IMG/VR virus record: IMGVR_UViG_3300036832_000824 | Span: 1-29,511 of that record | From: a virus | DNA: 29,511 bases | Direction: 5' to 3' (one strand) | Part shown: in pieces, positions 16,553-23,379 of the stretch | How positions within the stretch are numbered: the first letter of the stretch is position 1 | How the letters are laid out: each line of letters starts with the position of its first letter | The notes under the pieces: model-generated | Told to the model about the DNA's origin: nothing | The model's input: only the letters and a program-made list of their open reading frames with translations | Database searches by the model: none | Position numbers and translations under genes: made by a program

Positions 16553-16846
16553 ATGAGCAACGGGACTTACCCGCCAGACGACCAACCGGAACCCGATCCC
16601 ATCACCGGACGCGTAACGTACACCTGCGCATGCACGATCTGTGGCAAGGTTTGGGATCGAGGTATCAATGCGGCCCCGCCATGCGCGCATACGCAAGCGG
16701 AAATGGACGCCATCTTTAATGCGAATCCGCCGGGACAGGATCAGCGTCAACGATGGAAGGTGACCACGCCGCCGGTGCCTGCGAGCGTGGCAGCAACCAG
16801 GCGCGCTGAGGCCGAGAAGGCGAAAGCGGCCGAACAGAAAACATGA
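16553..16846 (+). CDS. Hypothetical phage protein with possible zinc knuckle
   Basis: An AGGAGAG site overlaps the fibre stop codon and leads to ATG 16553. The 97-residue protein has Cys25, Cys27, Cys30, Cys44 and His46 (CACTICGK, then PPCAH), which could bind one zinc. The C-terminal 35 residues are a charged, Ala/Lys-rich helix. It overlaps the next gene as ATGA. I do not recognise the family; its position after the fibre gene allows a fibre chaperone or structural accessory, but this is only a guess. Confidence 0.6.
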   Translation: MSNGTYPPDDQPEPDPITGRVTYTCACTICGKVWDRGINAAPPCAHTQAEMDAIFNANPPGQDQRQRWKVTTPPVPASVAATRRAEAEKAKAAEQKT

Positions 16847-17847
16847 ACGTTCTACACTATTTTCTCAGTTCGCCGGACTTCGCCAAGCCGGCGATGATTG
16901 TGCATCTTGGCAGTCACGGCGACGACGTACTTAATCCCGACGAACTCAATGCATTGCTGGCGTTGTGGCAAAACCCAACCTATCCTGAAAATTCCTATTT
17001 CACACAAGACCAGTTCAACGCCACGGCGCGCGCTGATTCGATGCAACGCGCGCAGAGCCCTGGCGCTCTCCTCTGCTTGTTAGAGGAAGTTGACAGCATC
17101 ACGCATCCCCAGCACATCCACACGTTTTCGGAGTGCATGGGCTACCGTTCGCTTAAGGTCATCGCGGCGGATGCCCCTTGGATTTACTGGACGCTCTTTG
17201 ACGAATCGCCGTTCATTTTCAAGCCGCCGGAAGTTATACAGCCGCCGATCATTCCGCACGGTTGGATGCCGATTGCGCGCGTCAATCCGGCCGGCATCAG
17301 CGAAATGAACGGATGGTCGCCCAACTGGACAGGTTACACGTTCGCGACGCAGATCGGCGCGTCGAAAATCAACACCACCTATGGACCGGGGAAACAACTC
17401 CGCGTTCTCATTGTTGCGGATTGTATTTTTGGAAGTCTCTACATTGGCCCGGCTGGTCTGAAGCCGTTCCTCGCGACAACACTTCATCGCTTGAGCTTCG
17501 GTGGTCAGAACACGAATATCGTGGTCGATGGCAGTTTCTACGATGGCGGCCCTGGCATGCAATGGTCGCGCCTGTCCGACCCGCTGCCTCAAGGTATCGA
17601 TGCACCGAACGGCTTGATCATCTGCGGCTACGTTTACGGAGTGGTCGCCGGTGCTGCTACGGCGTGGCTTGCAATAAAAGGATCAGAACAGGATTGGTCC
17701 TGCCGTTACGCCCTCGGCGATCACGCCGCCGACCTCGATAAGTCGAAAATGGCCGGCAGTGGCAGCGGTAGCGGCAGCGCGGTCGGCGCATGGTATCCCG
17801 GCGGAACCTCCGATTACGCCGTGCTGATGGTCGAGGCGCTCTATTGA
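16843..17847 (+). CDS. Hypothetical tail-region protein
   Basis: The 334-residue product has no motif I can name. The first 100 residues look helical and soluble ('LNPDELNALLALWQNPTYPENSYFTQDQFNATARAD' spans about residues 31-66), then come 'YWTLFDESPFIFKPPEVIQPPIIPHGWMPI' at about 110-140 and a beta-rich C-terminal half. Near the end is a Gly-Ser linker (KMAGSGSGSGSAVG) before a last beta segment. It is coupled by ATGA to the preceding gene and followed by small membrane proteins, so it is the last gene before the lysis cassette. A second fibre or receptor-binding subunit is possible. Confidence 0.6.
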   Translation: MNVLHYFLSSPDFAKPAMIVHLGSHGDDVLNPDELNALLALWQNPTYPENSYFTQDQFNATARADSMQRAQSPGALLCLLEEVDSITHPQHIHTFSECMGYRSLKVIAADAPWIYWTLFDESPFIFKPPEVIQPPIIPHGWMPIARVNPAGISEMNGWSPNWTGYTFATQIGASKINTTYGPGKQLRVLIVADCIFGSLYIGPAGLKPFLATTLHRLSFGGQNTNIVVDGSFYDGGPGMQWSRLSDPLPQGIDAPNGLIICGYVYGVVAGAATAWLAIKGSEQDWSCRYALGDHAADLDKSKMAGSGSGSGSAVGAWYPGGTSDYAVLMVEALY

Positions 17848-17861
17848 TAAGGTCTGAAGCG

Positions 17862-18095
17862 ATGAACCCAGGTGCTATCGAGGAAGGCGCAAAGACCGCG
17901 CGCACCTTCATGGACATCATGAAGGAGCAGCCGTTGTCGCTGGCGCTCGTCGTGATGAACATGGCACTCCTGCTGATGATTTGGTGGATCACCAACCGCC
18001 AAACTGAACTGCGCAACCACGACCTCAATCTCTACTTCGCGCAGCAGAAGGAGACGGCATCGCTGCTCGCGCGGTGCGTCATACCAAAGCCATGA
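17862..18095 (+). CDS. Small single-pass membrane protein, holin candidate A
   Basis: The 77-residue product has a charged N-terminus, one strongly hydrophobic segment at about residues 24-45 (LSLALVVMNMALLLMIWWI), and a polar C-terminal helix ending 'TASLLARCVIPKP'. It is followed at an ATGA overlap by a protein of the same plan. Just before an endolysin gene, it may be a holin or an accessory lysis protein. A tail-anchor protein is an alternative. The longer frame from 17790 overlaps the previous gene and is not preferred. Confidence 0.6.
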   Translation: MNPGAIEEGAKTARTFMDIMKEQPLSLALVVMNMALLLMIWWITNRQTELRNHDLNLYFAQQKETASLLARCVIPKP

Positions 18096-18370
18096 CATCA
18101 TCTGATACTGAGCGTCCTCATTCTCCGCCCTGGAATTTTTCGTTGCTGGAGGTAACCTTGGTGGTCATGAACTTCGCACTGGTGGTTGTGTTGTGGCACA
18201 ACCTCACAGGTGCCAGTGAGATGCGCTCAACCAACATCGCGCATTATGTTGAGGCCGATGCTGAGGCCAACAGGCTGTTGAGCGCTTGCTTCATTCCTCA
18301 AGGTAGTTATCGCTTACAAAGTGATGACTCGCGGCCGTTTAAGCTTGATGATGAATCAGAACAAAAATGA
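18092..18370 (+). CDS. Small single-pass membrane protein, holin candidate B (paralogue of the preceding gene)
   Basis: The 92-residue product is a diverged copy of the protein encoded just upstream: 'LVVMNFALVVVLWHNLTGASEMR' parallels 'LVVMNMALLLMIWWITNRQTELR', and 'EANRLLSACFIP' parallels 'ETASLLARCVIP'. It has an extra acidic C-terminal tail (DDSRPFKLDDESEQK). The pair is joined by ATGA and the next gene starts on its stop codon. It could be a two-component holin, a holin/antiholin pair or a membrane complex of unknown job. Confidence 0.6.
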   Translation: MTSSDTERPHSPPWNFSLLEVTLVVMNFALVVVLWHNLTGASEMRSTNIAHYVEADAEANRLLSACFIPQGSYRLQSDDSRPFKLDDESEQK

Positions 18371-18561
18371 GCGAGCATCGCGCGTTGCTGCTCGAAGGTC
18401 TGCGGCAGGGAATGATAGCGCAAATTATCCATCTGTTCGAAGTTCGCGCTAGTGCCGCCAGTGGTGGCGGCACTGATGCAGATGCTCGCTTCGATAAGGG
18501 CCTCGCGAACTGCCTGCAAGCCTACGAAGCGGCTTACAAGATCATCACCGAACGCGGGTGA
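18367..18561 (+). CDS. Small hypothetical protein of the lysis region
   Basis: This 64-residue protein overlaps the preceding stop as ATGA. It is mostly helical and soluble (SEHRALLLEGLRQGMIAQIIHLFEVRASA) with a short Gly-rich break and a second helix (LANCLQAYEAAYKIITERG). There is no signal peptide or membrane segment. I do not recognise it; its place between membrane proteins and the endolysin suggests a lysis accessory or regulator. Confidence 0.5.
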   Translation: MSEHRALLLEGLRQGMIAQIIHLFEVRASAASGGGTDADARFDKGLANCLQAYEAAYKIITERG

Positions 18562-18599
18562 CGGCGGCTCGAACTGACGAACGGCGAGACGCTACCGCG

Positions 18600-18626
18600 C
18601 CCCAGCGGTTCCATGAGCCGCTGGGG
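18600..18626 (+). terminator. Strong hairpin before the endolysin gene (attenuator or partial terminator)
   Basis: CCCCAGCGG (18600-18608) and CCGCTGGGG (18618-18626) form a perfect 9-bp stem with a 9-base loop. No T-run follows (AACTAATTC), so it is not a classic intrinsic terminator. It ends 27 bases before the endolysin start and may limit read-through or protect the 5' end of the endolysin message. Confidence 0.5.
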
Positions 18627-18653
18627 AACTAATTCTCGAAGGGGAAATCAAAA

Positions 18654-20258
18654 ATGAGAATCGCGATGAGTTCGGGCCATGGGCTCTATGTCCGTGGCGC
18701 GAGCGGCAATCCGGTGCCGCCGCAACTCGATGAGGTTGATGAAGCGAGACGCCTGGTCGAGCGTGTTGCCAACTATCTGCGGCTCGCCGGCGTCGAGGTC
18801 GAAACGTTCCATGACAATACGAGCCACGACCAATCGACCAACTTGGACACAATCGTGGACTGGCACAATCGGCAGACCAGAACGCTAGATGTCAGCGTAC
18901 ACTTCAATGCGTATGACCACAGCGCACACGGGGCCGAAGTCCTCTATGTCACGCAAGAGACGCTCGCAGCGGCGGTCTCCGAAGCGATCAGCGATGCCGG
19001 CGGCTTTACGAATCGAGGCGCAAAATTTCGGAATGACTTGAAATTTTTGAACTCGACGGATCAGCCGGCCATCTTGATTGAGACCTGTTTCTGCGACCAC
19101 ACCGGCGACTCGACGGCCTTCAAGGAGCACTTCGAATCGATAGCCGGTGCAATCGCCGCGTCGATCTCGGGCCAGGACATTGAAGCGCCGCCGCCCGGAC
19201 CAGGAGAACCGCCGTCCAGGCCGGATCGGCCCGAGCGCCCCCAGCGCCCGCAATGGCCGGATCGGCCAGAGAGCGTCCCGATTGATGAGCGCCCAACGCT
19301 ACGTCAAGGCGACGAGGGCGACGACGTGCTCGACATGCAGCGCATGATCCCGAGGTTCTCAGGCGAGTTCGATGGCGACTTCGGCCCGACGACCTATGAC
19401 AACGTGGTGCGCTATCAGCGCTCGCGAGGCCTCGAGGCAGACGGGATCTGTGGACCACAAACGTGGGATGCACTCTACGATCACAAGTTGCCGGTCCCCC
19501 CTCCGCCGCCCCCTCCCGGCGCGCTCACACCGCAACAGCAGATGGAGATCACGCGGATCGCCAACGAGAGTGACATCGCCGATTATTCTTGGGACGACCG
19601 CGGCGTCGCGCCGACCGGATTCACGCAAGGCATGGCGCTGTCGTTTGCTCAGACGCTCAAAAAGCTCTGGGCCAACCATCCCGCAGCGGTTGAGATGGCC
19701 AAGGCGAGGACGAGCAGCGACAAGGACGTGTTCAACGTGTATCGCTCGGAGTTCGATGGCCTCGGCATGTCGAACGAGCGCGCCGGCGTTGATGCTCTCA
19801 GGCATCTCTATGCCTTCATGCTCGGCAGCGGGATGAGGGAATCCAGTGGTCAACATTGCTGCGGCCGCGATCAATCAGCGGACAACTATGATTCAGATAC
19901 TTGCGAAAGTGGGGCCTTTCAGACCTCATATAACGCGAGCAATGCCAGCGATCCCGAGTTCGACCGGCTGATGGACGAGTTCACGGCCGGCTTGCATCCA
20001 GGCTACCTAGAGGCCTGGTCGGAGGGCGTATCATGCTCGTCAGACGATTGGGAAAACTATGGCTCGGGTCGCGGTCTGGAGTTTCAAAAGTTGTGCAAAG
20101 AGGCCCCTGCATTCAGTGCCGAAACGCACGGGCTCACGCTGCGAAATTTGTGCAATCACTATGGCCCGGTGATCAGGGGCGAGGTCGAGCTTCGGCGGGA
20201 CGCGGACACGATGTTCCGGGCGGTCCAAGAGTATCTCGAACAGAGTGAGGTAGCGTGA
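18654..20258 (+). CDS. Multidomain endolysin: amidase_3, peptidoglycan-binding and lytic transglycosylase-like domains
   Basis: The start is set by AAGGGGA upstream of ATG 18654. The 534-residue protein has three parts. Residues 1-175 are an N-acetylmuramoyl-L-alanine amidase (amidase_3), with zinc ligands His9 (SSGHG), Glu30 or nearby and His83 (SVHFNA), and the catalytic Glu143 in ILIET. After an Arg/Pro-rich linker, residues about 213-277 are a PG_binding_1 domain (LRQGDEGDDVLDMQR, then DGDFGPTT). A poly-Pro hinge leads to residues about 290-534, where GMRESSG (Glu396) and ESGAFQTS resemble a lysozyme/transglycosylase site. It would cut both peptide and glycan bonds. It has no signal peptide, so it needs the holin. 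The third domain's activity is inferred. Confidence 0.85.
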   Translation: MRIAMSSGHGLYVRGASGNPVPPQLDEVDEARRLVERVANYLRLAGVEVETFHDNTSHDQSTNLDTIVDWHNRQTRTLDVSVHFNAYDHSAHGAEVLYVTQETLAAAVSEAISDAGGFTNRGAKFRNDLKFLNSTDQPAILIETCFCDHTGDSTAFKEHFESIAGAIAASISGQDIEAPPPGPGEPPSRPDRPERPQRPQWPDRPESVPIDERPTLRQGDEGDDVLDMQRMIPRFSGEFDGDFGPTTYDNVVRYQRSRGLEADGICGPQTWDALYDHKLPVPPPPPPPGALTPQQQMEITRIANESDIADYSWDDRGVAPTGFTQGMALSFAQTLKKLWANHPAAVEMAKARTSSDKDVFNVYRSEFDGLGMSNERAGVDALRHLYAFMLGSGMRESSGQHCCGRDQSADNYDSDTCESGAFQTSYNASNASDPEFDRLMDEFTAGLHPGYLEAWSEGVSCSSDDWENYGSGRGLEFQKLCKEAPAFSAETHGLTLRNLCNHYGPVIRGEVELRRDADTMFRAVQEYLEQSEVA

Positions 20259-20371
20259 TGGCTATAGACCTCTCGAAAATTCCTCCGCCAGTGTGGGCCT
20301 TCATCGCAGTTCTAATTCTGATCGGCGCAATCGCGTGGTTCGGTTATCCTTACTGGAGTGAGATGCCGTAA
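20258..20371 (+). CDS. 37-residue membrane microprotein
   Basis: The ATG overlaps the endolysin stop by one base (TGATG). The product is a short polar head (MAIDLSKIPPP), one hydrophobic segment (VWAFIAVLILIGAIAWFGY) and a short tail. It is too short for standard gene callers but the tight coupling supports translation. A lysis or membrane role is plausible from position. Confidence 0.5.
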   Translation: MAIDLSKIPPPVWAFIAVLILIGAIAWFGYPYWSEMP

Positions 20372-20372
20372 C

Positions 20373-20453
20373 GTGAGCACGCGCAAGTATCTGTTGGGGA
20401 TTGTGTTCGTCGCGGTGATTTTGATCTTGCTCTACATACTGGTCGCGGCGTAG
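20373..20453 (+). CDS. 26-residue membrane microprotein
   Basis: A GTG one base after the preceding TAA opens a 26-codon frame encoding a basic head (STRKYLL) and one hydrophobic helix (GIVFVAVILILLYILVAA). The frame ends 28 bases before the operon terminator. Hydrophobicity and coupling are the only support. It might be a lysis helper like the microprotein before it, or a chance frame. Confidence 0.4.
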   Translation: MSTRKYLLGIVFVAVILILLYILVAA

Positions 20454-20481
20454 AGTTTTGCTTTAGGATATTGGAACAACT

Positions 20482-20515
20482 GGCGCGGTCCTTCGGGGCC
20501 GCGCCTTTTTATTTT
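20482..20515 (+). terminator. Intrinsic terminator of the tail-lysis operon
   Basis: GGCGCGGTCC (20482-20491) pairs with GGGCCGCGCC (20496-20505) through a TTCG tetraloop with one G-T pair, and is followed by TTTTTATTTT. This is a textbook rho-independent terminator for + strand transcription. The stop codon of the last - strand gene (20509) lies in its T-run, so the two convergent operons meet here. Confidence 0.92.
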
Positions 20516-20667
20516 GCGAGCAGCGCGAGCCCAAGTCGGAACAGCAATCCGAGCATGACGCATCCCACCACAATGATCACCGCGTACTTGGCAACCTCGT
20601 GCCAATCGGTTTGCATCCGCCGCATCATTTCTTCAGGCGTCAGGCCCGGGGGGCGCGGATCGCTCAT
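20509..20667 (-). CDS. Small membrane protein, last gene of the leftward cluster
   Basis: The start at 20667 overlaps the preceding stop as ATGA. The 52-residue product has a charged head (SDPRPPGLTPEEMMRRMQTDWHEV) and one hydrophobic C-terminal helix (VIIVVGCVMLGLLFRLGLALLAK). It resembles tail-anchored or holin-like small phage proteins. It converges on the terminator of the lysis operon. The family is not recognised. Confidence 0.6.
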   Translation of the reverse strand: MSDPRPPGLTPEEMMRRMQTDWHEVAKYAVIIVVGCVMLGLLFRLGLALLAK

Positions 20668-20906
20668 TGCGAGTGCATTCGATAGTATTGCTCGCACGCT
20701 TTGGTGGCATCAGCAAAGCGGCGGAAATGGCCAAGCTCGACGCGTATGCCATCGAACTTCGTTGCACCAACTTTCTTGGCGGTGGCATGGAATAGGGGAT
20801 TGACTCTATTTCTGCCGATGACGGTAATCACAAACGTAAATTCACCCGCGATCCCGCCATATGTCGGAACGTCCGGTGATACCTTGAGCGAAACGAATTC
20901 TATCAT
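20664..20906 (-). CDS. Small hypothetical protein, leftward cluster
   Basis: I chose the start at 20906 because AAAGGA lies about ten bases upstream; a longer frame to 20960 would overlap the preceding gene and lacks such a site. The 80 residues appear as one small alpha/beta domain (SLKVSPDVPTYGGIAGEFTFVITVIGR, then GIRVELGHFRRFADATKACEQYY). No signal or membrane segment is seen. The family is not recognised. Confidence 0.6.
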   Translation of the reverse strand: MIEFVSLKVSPDVPTYGGIAGEFTFVITVIGRNRVNPLFHATAKKVGATKFDGIRVELGHFRRFADATKACEQYYRMHSQ

Positions 20907-20931
20907 AGGCGATATTCCTTTGGCATCTCGG

Positions 20932-21186
20932 TCATGAATCCAATCTCCCCGGATGGCCACGGTCGCCGAACATTACTTTCTCGTTTTCTGTGATCATACC
21001 CGGAAGCGCCTCAAGCCAGCATCGAAGGCATTCGGTTCGAAGCGCCGGATGATGTCCAGCAAGCCACGTCGCGACGAGGTCCATCAAAGCAATACCGATT
21101 GCGTCTGGCGAATTGCCGGCGAAAATTGGCCGACAACGCTCAACAATCTCTCGCGCCTTTTTGATCGCTTGGTCGGCCTCGCTCAT
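20932..21186 (-). CDS. Small hypothetical helical protein, leftward cluster
   Basis: The 84-residue protein starts by ATGA overlap with the preceding gene. It looks fully helical: 'EADQAIKKAREIVERCRPIFAGN' and 'AIGIALMDLVATWLAGHHPALRTECLRCWLEALPGMI' occupy about residues 3-25 and 28-65. A pattern of small helices with regular Leu/Ala suits a small adaptor. There is no catalytic motif and the family is not recognised. Confidence 0.6.
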   Translation of the reverse strand: MSEADQAIKKAREIVERCRPIFAGNSPDAIGIALMDLVATWLAGHHPALRTECLRCWLEALPGMITENEKVMFGDRGHPGRLDS

Positions 21187-21458
21187 AGCTTACATTCCTT
21201 CTTGAGCGACAAAATCCATCGTTGCTGCGGGGGCGTTGGCGTGGTGCTTTCGTCCACAGCAAGCAAGTTCACCATGTTGCGAAGGAAAGCGCGATCCGGG
21301 CCATAGAGGCAGCGCTCTTTCTTTTGAAGCTCGACCACGAGCTTGAACCATTCATCCGGCGTCGCGCCGGGGGCGGTCGTAATCATCGAATGCACGAAGC
21401 CGGCCGCGATCAGCGCGGTGGCAAAGAACCAAACCAGGCGGTAGAAGCGCGGGCTCAC
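21183..21458 (-). CDS. Small membrane or exported protein, leftward cluster (GTG start)
   Basis: The GTG at 21458 overlaps the preceding stop as GTGA, which decides the start; the frame continues upstream to 21623 but that part lies on top of the preceding gene. The 91 residues open with a basic head and a hydrophobic segment (FYRLVWFFATALIAAGFVHS), a signal anchor or signal peptide. A soluble domain follows with two Cys (KKERCLYG, KKECKL) that could form a periplasmic disulphide. The family is not recognised. Confidence 0.6.
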   Translation of the reverse strand: MSPRFYRLVWFFATALIAAGFVHSMITTAPGATPDEWFKLVVELQKKERCLYGPDRAFLRNMVNLLAVDESTTPTPPQQRWILSLKKECKL

Positions 21459-21814
21459 CGCAGGAATGTGCCAGCAAACATGCCGGCGGCAAAGATCAGC
21501 GCGCCGATTGCCCAGCCGACAAAAAGCGGAACGCGCGGCGATGGCAGGACGAACGGGGGCCGGGTTCCTTCGAACCGGCGGCCGGCCTCGCACAGTTCTT
21601 GGATGCGCGCCAGTTGCTTGCACGTTTCCTGATGAAAGCGAACTATTGCGGTCGCAGAAAGTTGCCTCTCGGCAGGGGTGCTTTCGGCGAGCGCACGCGT
21701 CAGATCGGCAAGCCGGGTGTCAATGCGCTCGAGCACGCGGTCTAACCGCTCATGGCGTTCCTCAAAAGATGCCACCAGGTCGCGGAAAATCTCGCGCTGC
21801 TCATTGTCTTTCAT
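21455..21814 (-). CDS. Coiled-coil tail-anchored membrane protein, leftward cluster
   Basis: The 119 residues start by ATGA overlap. Residues about 5-60 are a charged helix with heptad-like spacing (FEERHERLDRVLERIDTRLADLTRAL). A Pro-rich hinge (GTRPPFVLPSPRVP) leads to a C-terminal membrane helix (LFVGWAIGALIFAAGMFAGTFL). The layout is of a cytoplasmic coiled coil anchored in the inner membrane. Function unknown. Confidence 0.65.
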   Translation of the reverse strand: MKDNEQREIFRDLVASFEERHERLDRVLERIDTRLADLTRALAESTPAERQLSATAIVRFHQETCKQLARIQELCEAGRRFEGTRPPFVLPSPRVPLFVGWAIGALIFAAGMFAGTFLR

Positions 21815-22173
21815 GGCGTCTGTCTCGGTTGAATAATCGTGACATCTTCGCGCTGAGAAAATTTGGCCAGTCGCACGGGTTTTCCGAAGACGTTGGCAAT
21901 ACCTCGGGCGAGCGGAAAGAGATCATCGAGACGGCGCTTGTCGGCGGCAATCAGCGGCATCGTAAGCTCGCCCATCGGGGCCGCGCAGACACCCTCGCCG
22001 CCTTCATCGAGCGAGAGAAACGCCCAAATTTGTTCGATGCGGCCGAGATAGTTGGGCGCTTCGTACTTTTCCATCGGTGGCGCGGCATTGATGGCGGTCA
22101 GCAAAAACGTGCGTTCTTCCGGTGTAAAAGCGTCGCTGATAGCGATGCGCTCTTTGAGATCGATCAGGTTCAT
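21811..22173 (-). CDS. Hypothetical protein, leftward cluster
   Basis: The 120 residues start by ATGA overlap with the preceding gene. The N-terminus is helical (LIDLKERIAISDAFTPEERTFLLTAINAA). It is followed by 'RIEQIWAFLSLDEGGEGVC' and a C-terminal 'ADKRRLDDLFPLARGIANVFGKPVRLAKFS', the last part beta-rich. It is soluble, with no signal. I do not recognise the family; conserved spacing with its neighbours indicates a functional gene. Confidence 0.6.
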   Translation of the reverse strand: MNLIDLKERIAISDAFTPEERTFLLTAINAAPPMEKYEAPNYLGRIEQIWAFLSLDEGGEGVCAAPMGELTMPLIAADKRRLDDLFPLARGIANVFGKPVRLAKFSQREDVTIIQPRQTP

Positions 22174-22364
22174 GTCGGCAATCCCCGCCGTGCCTCCTCG
22201 ATCTTGGCCTCGCGCACGGCCGCGCGTGCCTCACGGCGCGTCTGATACTTTCCGAGGGGATGTCCGTCTTTCAGAACGATCCACTCCAAGTCTTTACGCT
22301 GGCGCTTGTGGTCGAGGACGGTGTTGCACGTATAGGTGATCTTGCTTTTTGCAATCTTGCTCAT
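22170..22364 (-). CDS. Small basic protein, leftward cluster
   Basis: This 64-residue protein is basic (many Lys/Arg). A beta hairpin-like start (ITYTCNTVLDHKRQRKDLEWIVLKDG) precedes a C-terminal helix (TRREARAAVREAKIEEARRG). The size and charge would suit nucleic acid binding, but no motif supports it. It starts two bases before the end of the previous gene's spacer and couples to the next gene by ATGA. Confidence 0.55.
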   Translation of the reverse strand: MSKIAKSKITYTCNTVLDHKRQRKDLEWIVLKDGHPLGKYQTRREARAAVREAKIEEARRGLPT

Positions 22365-22366
22365 GG

Positions 22367-22567
22367 CTATCGATCATCCTTCGGTTTTGGTTTTCTGTCG
22401 GGATCGACCGACCATTGCTTGACCCGCATGATGTTCGGGTGGTTTGAGAGCAACTCGAACAGCCGATTGAGAATCGGGTTCTCGCCTTCAACGGTGCAAC
22501 TATAAGACTTGCCGCTTTCGGCCGTGCGGTGAGACGGGATGTATTCCCATTCGAGCCGGCGTTTCAT
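22367..22567 (-). CDS. Small hypothetical protein, leftward cluster
   Basis: The 66-residue protein starts by ATGA overlap. It contains 'YIPSHRTAESGKSYSCTVEGENPILNRLFELLSNHP' at about residues 9-44 and a basic C-terminus (RKPKPKDDR). It is soluble and small, and the family is not recognised. The TAG stop lies two bases before the next start. Confidence 0.55.
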   Translation of the reverse strand: MKRRLEWEYIPSHRTAESGKSYSCTVEGENPILNRLFELLSNHPNIMRVKQWSVDPDRKPKPKDDR

Positions 22568-22791
22568 TTAGGTCCCATCTCTCGTTCGAAATCATCCGCC
22601 ATCTTTGCGGCGACCTTGGCGAGAACGTCATGCGCTTGTCTCAGGTCTCCGAGTGCATCGGCCGCGTGATTGATATTTATGCCTATAGCTATGACCTCGT
22701 TTAATTGGTTGGCTGTTCTGGTCAGCAGATTGATCCAGGCACCACGCGGACCTATCGGGCCTTGGTCAAGTTTTTCTCTCTTGATCGTCAT
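22564..22791 (-). CDS. Small helical hypothetical protein, leftward cluster
   Basis: The 75 residues start by ATGA overlap. They are almost wholly helical (INLLTRTANQLNEVIAIGININHAADALGDLRQAHDVLAKVAAKM spans about residues 20-64). Ala/Leu spacing suggests a helical bundle or an oligomer. No signal or membrane segment; family not recognised. Confidence 0.55.
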   Translation of the reverse strand: MTIKREKLDQGPIGPRGAWINLLTRTANQLNEVIAIGININHAADALGDLRQAHDVLAKVAAKMADDFEREMGPK

Positions 22792-23141
22792 CGTCCTCGT
22801 CCTCCGTGCCCGCCGAATGGGGCGCTCCCGTTGACATGACCGAGCGGATGACTCGACGTTCCCTGCACGGTGCTCGAATCGGAGAACCGACCTCGGCCGT
22901 CGGAATAGGTCGTAGTCGCGCCGTGCGTCACGCTGCTACCGACGAATTCACCGCGCGAGTTCGTGAATGTGCGTTCGTTGCCGTGTTGGAACATCGTTCC
23001 GGCATAGTGCCCGTTTGAATCGGTGAAATTCACCTGCGCCCATCCGACGCTGTGCAGCATGATCATGATCGCAAACACGAGCACGAACGCAATCAGCGCT
23101 TCGAGTCCGACGATGGCGGCTCTCTTTTTAGTCATGGTCAT
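22788..23141 (-). CDS. Exported or membrane-anchored protein with three 20-residue repeats
   Basis: Two starts are possible, 23141 and 23135; AAGGA lies 3-10 bases upstream and the shorter one has the better spacing. After a basic head comes a hydrophobic segment ending in 'GWAQ', a good signal peptide or anchor (residues about 10-37). Three tandem 20-residue units follow: 'NFTDSNGHYAGTMFQHGNER', then 'TFTNSRGEFVGSSVTHGATT', then 'TYSDGRGRFSDSSTVQGTSS'. The pattern is aromatic-T-x-S-x-G-x-aromatic. The product is probably periplasmic and beta-structured. Function unknown. Confidence 0.6.
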   Translation of the reverse strand: MTMTKKRAAIVGLEALIAFVLVFAIMIMLHSVGWAQVNFTDSNGHYAGTMFQHGNERTFTNSRGEFVGSSVTHGATTTYSDGRGRFSDSSTVQGTSSHPLGHVNGSAPFGGHGGRGR

Positions 23142-23379
23142 GGTTCCTTATGAGCGCGCTCCGATTTTCTAGGCGCGCATCCAAGCGCCCAAGTTGTTCG
23201 AAGATTTCGCGCATCTGATGTTGCAGCAGGCTCACCGCATGGGTCAGCCGCGTTGCCGCATGGGTCAGCCGCGTTGCTCTATCGTTCACTGCTTCCAGTG
23301 CGAGGCGTACTGCCTGCATTGTTGTCTGGATCAGTTCGATCCGCGCGGCGATCTGCTCTAGTTCATTGGCTTCGATCAT
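23128..23379 (-). CDS. Coiled-coil protein with internal heptad duplication, leftward cluster
   Basis: Starting at 23379 (ATGA overlap) the product has 83 residues, all helical: 'ELEQIAARIELIQTTMQAVRLALEAVNDRATRLTHAATRLTHAVSLLQHQMREIFEQLGRLDARLE' covers about residues 5-70. A 21-bp exact tandem duplication adds one extra heptad (ATRLTHA twice), so the frame and coiled-coil phase are kept. No membrane segment. Likely an oligomer or partner of a coiled-coil neighbour such as the protein at 21455-21814. Confidence 0.6.
   Translation of the reverse strand: MIEANELEQIAARIELIQTTMQAVRLALEAVNDRATRLTHAATRLTHAVSLLQHQMREIFEQLGRLDARLENRSALIRNHDHD

Noticed and set aside
21466-22245. 259-codon + strand frame opposite the leftward cluster
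   Set aside because: It runs opposite several coupled genes with clear start-stop overlaps and has an Arg-rich, motif-free product.
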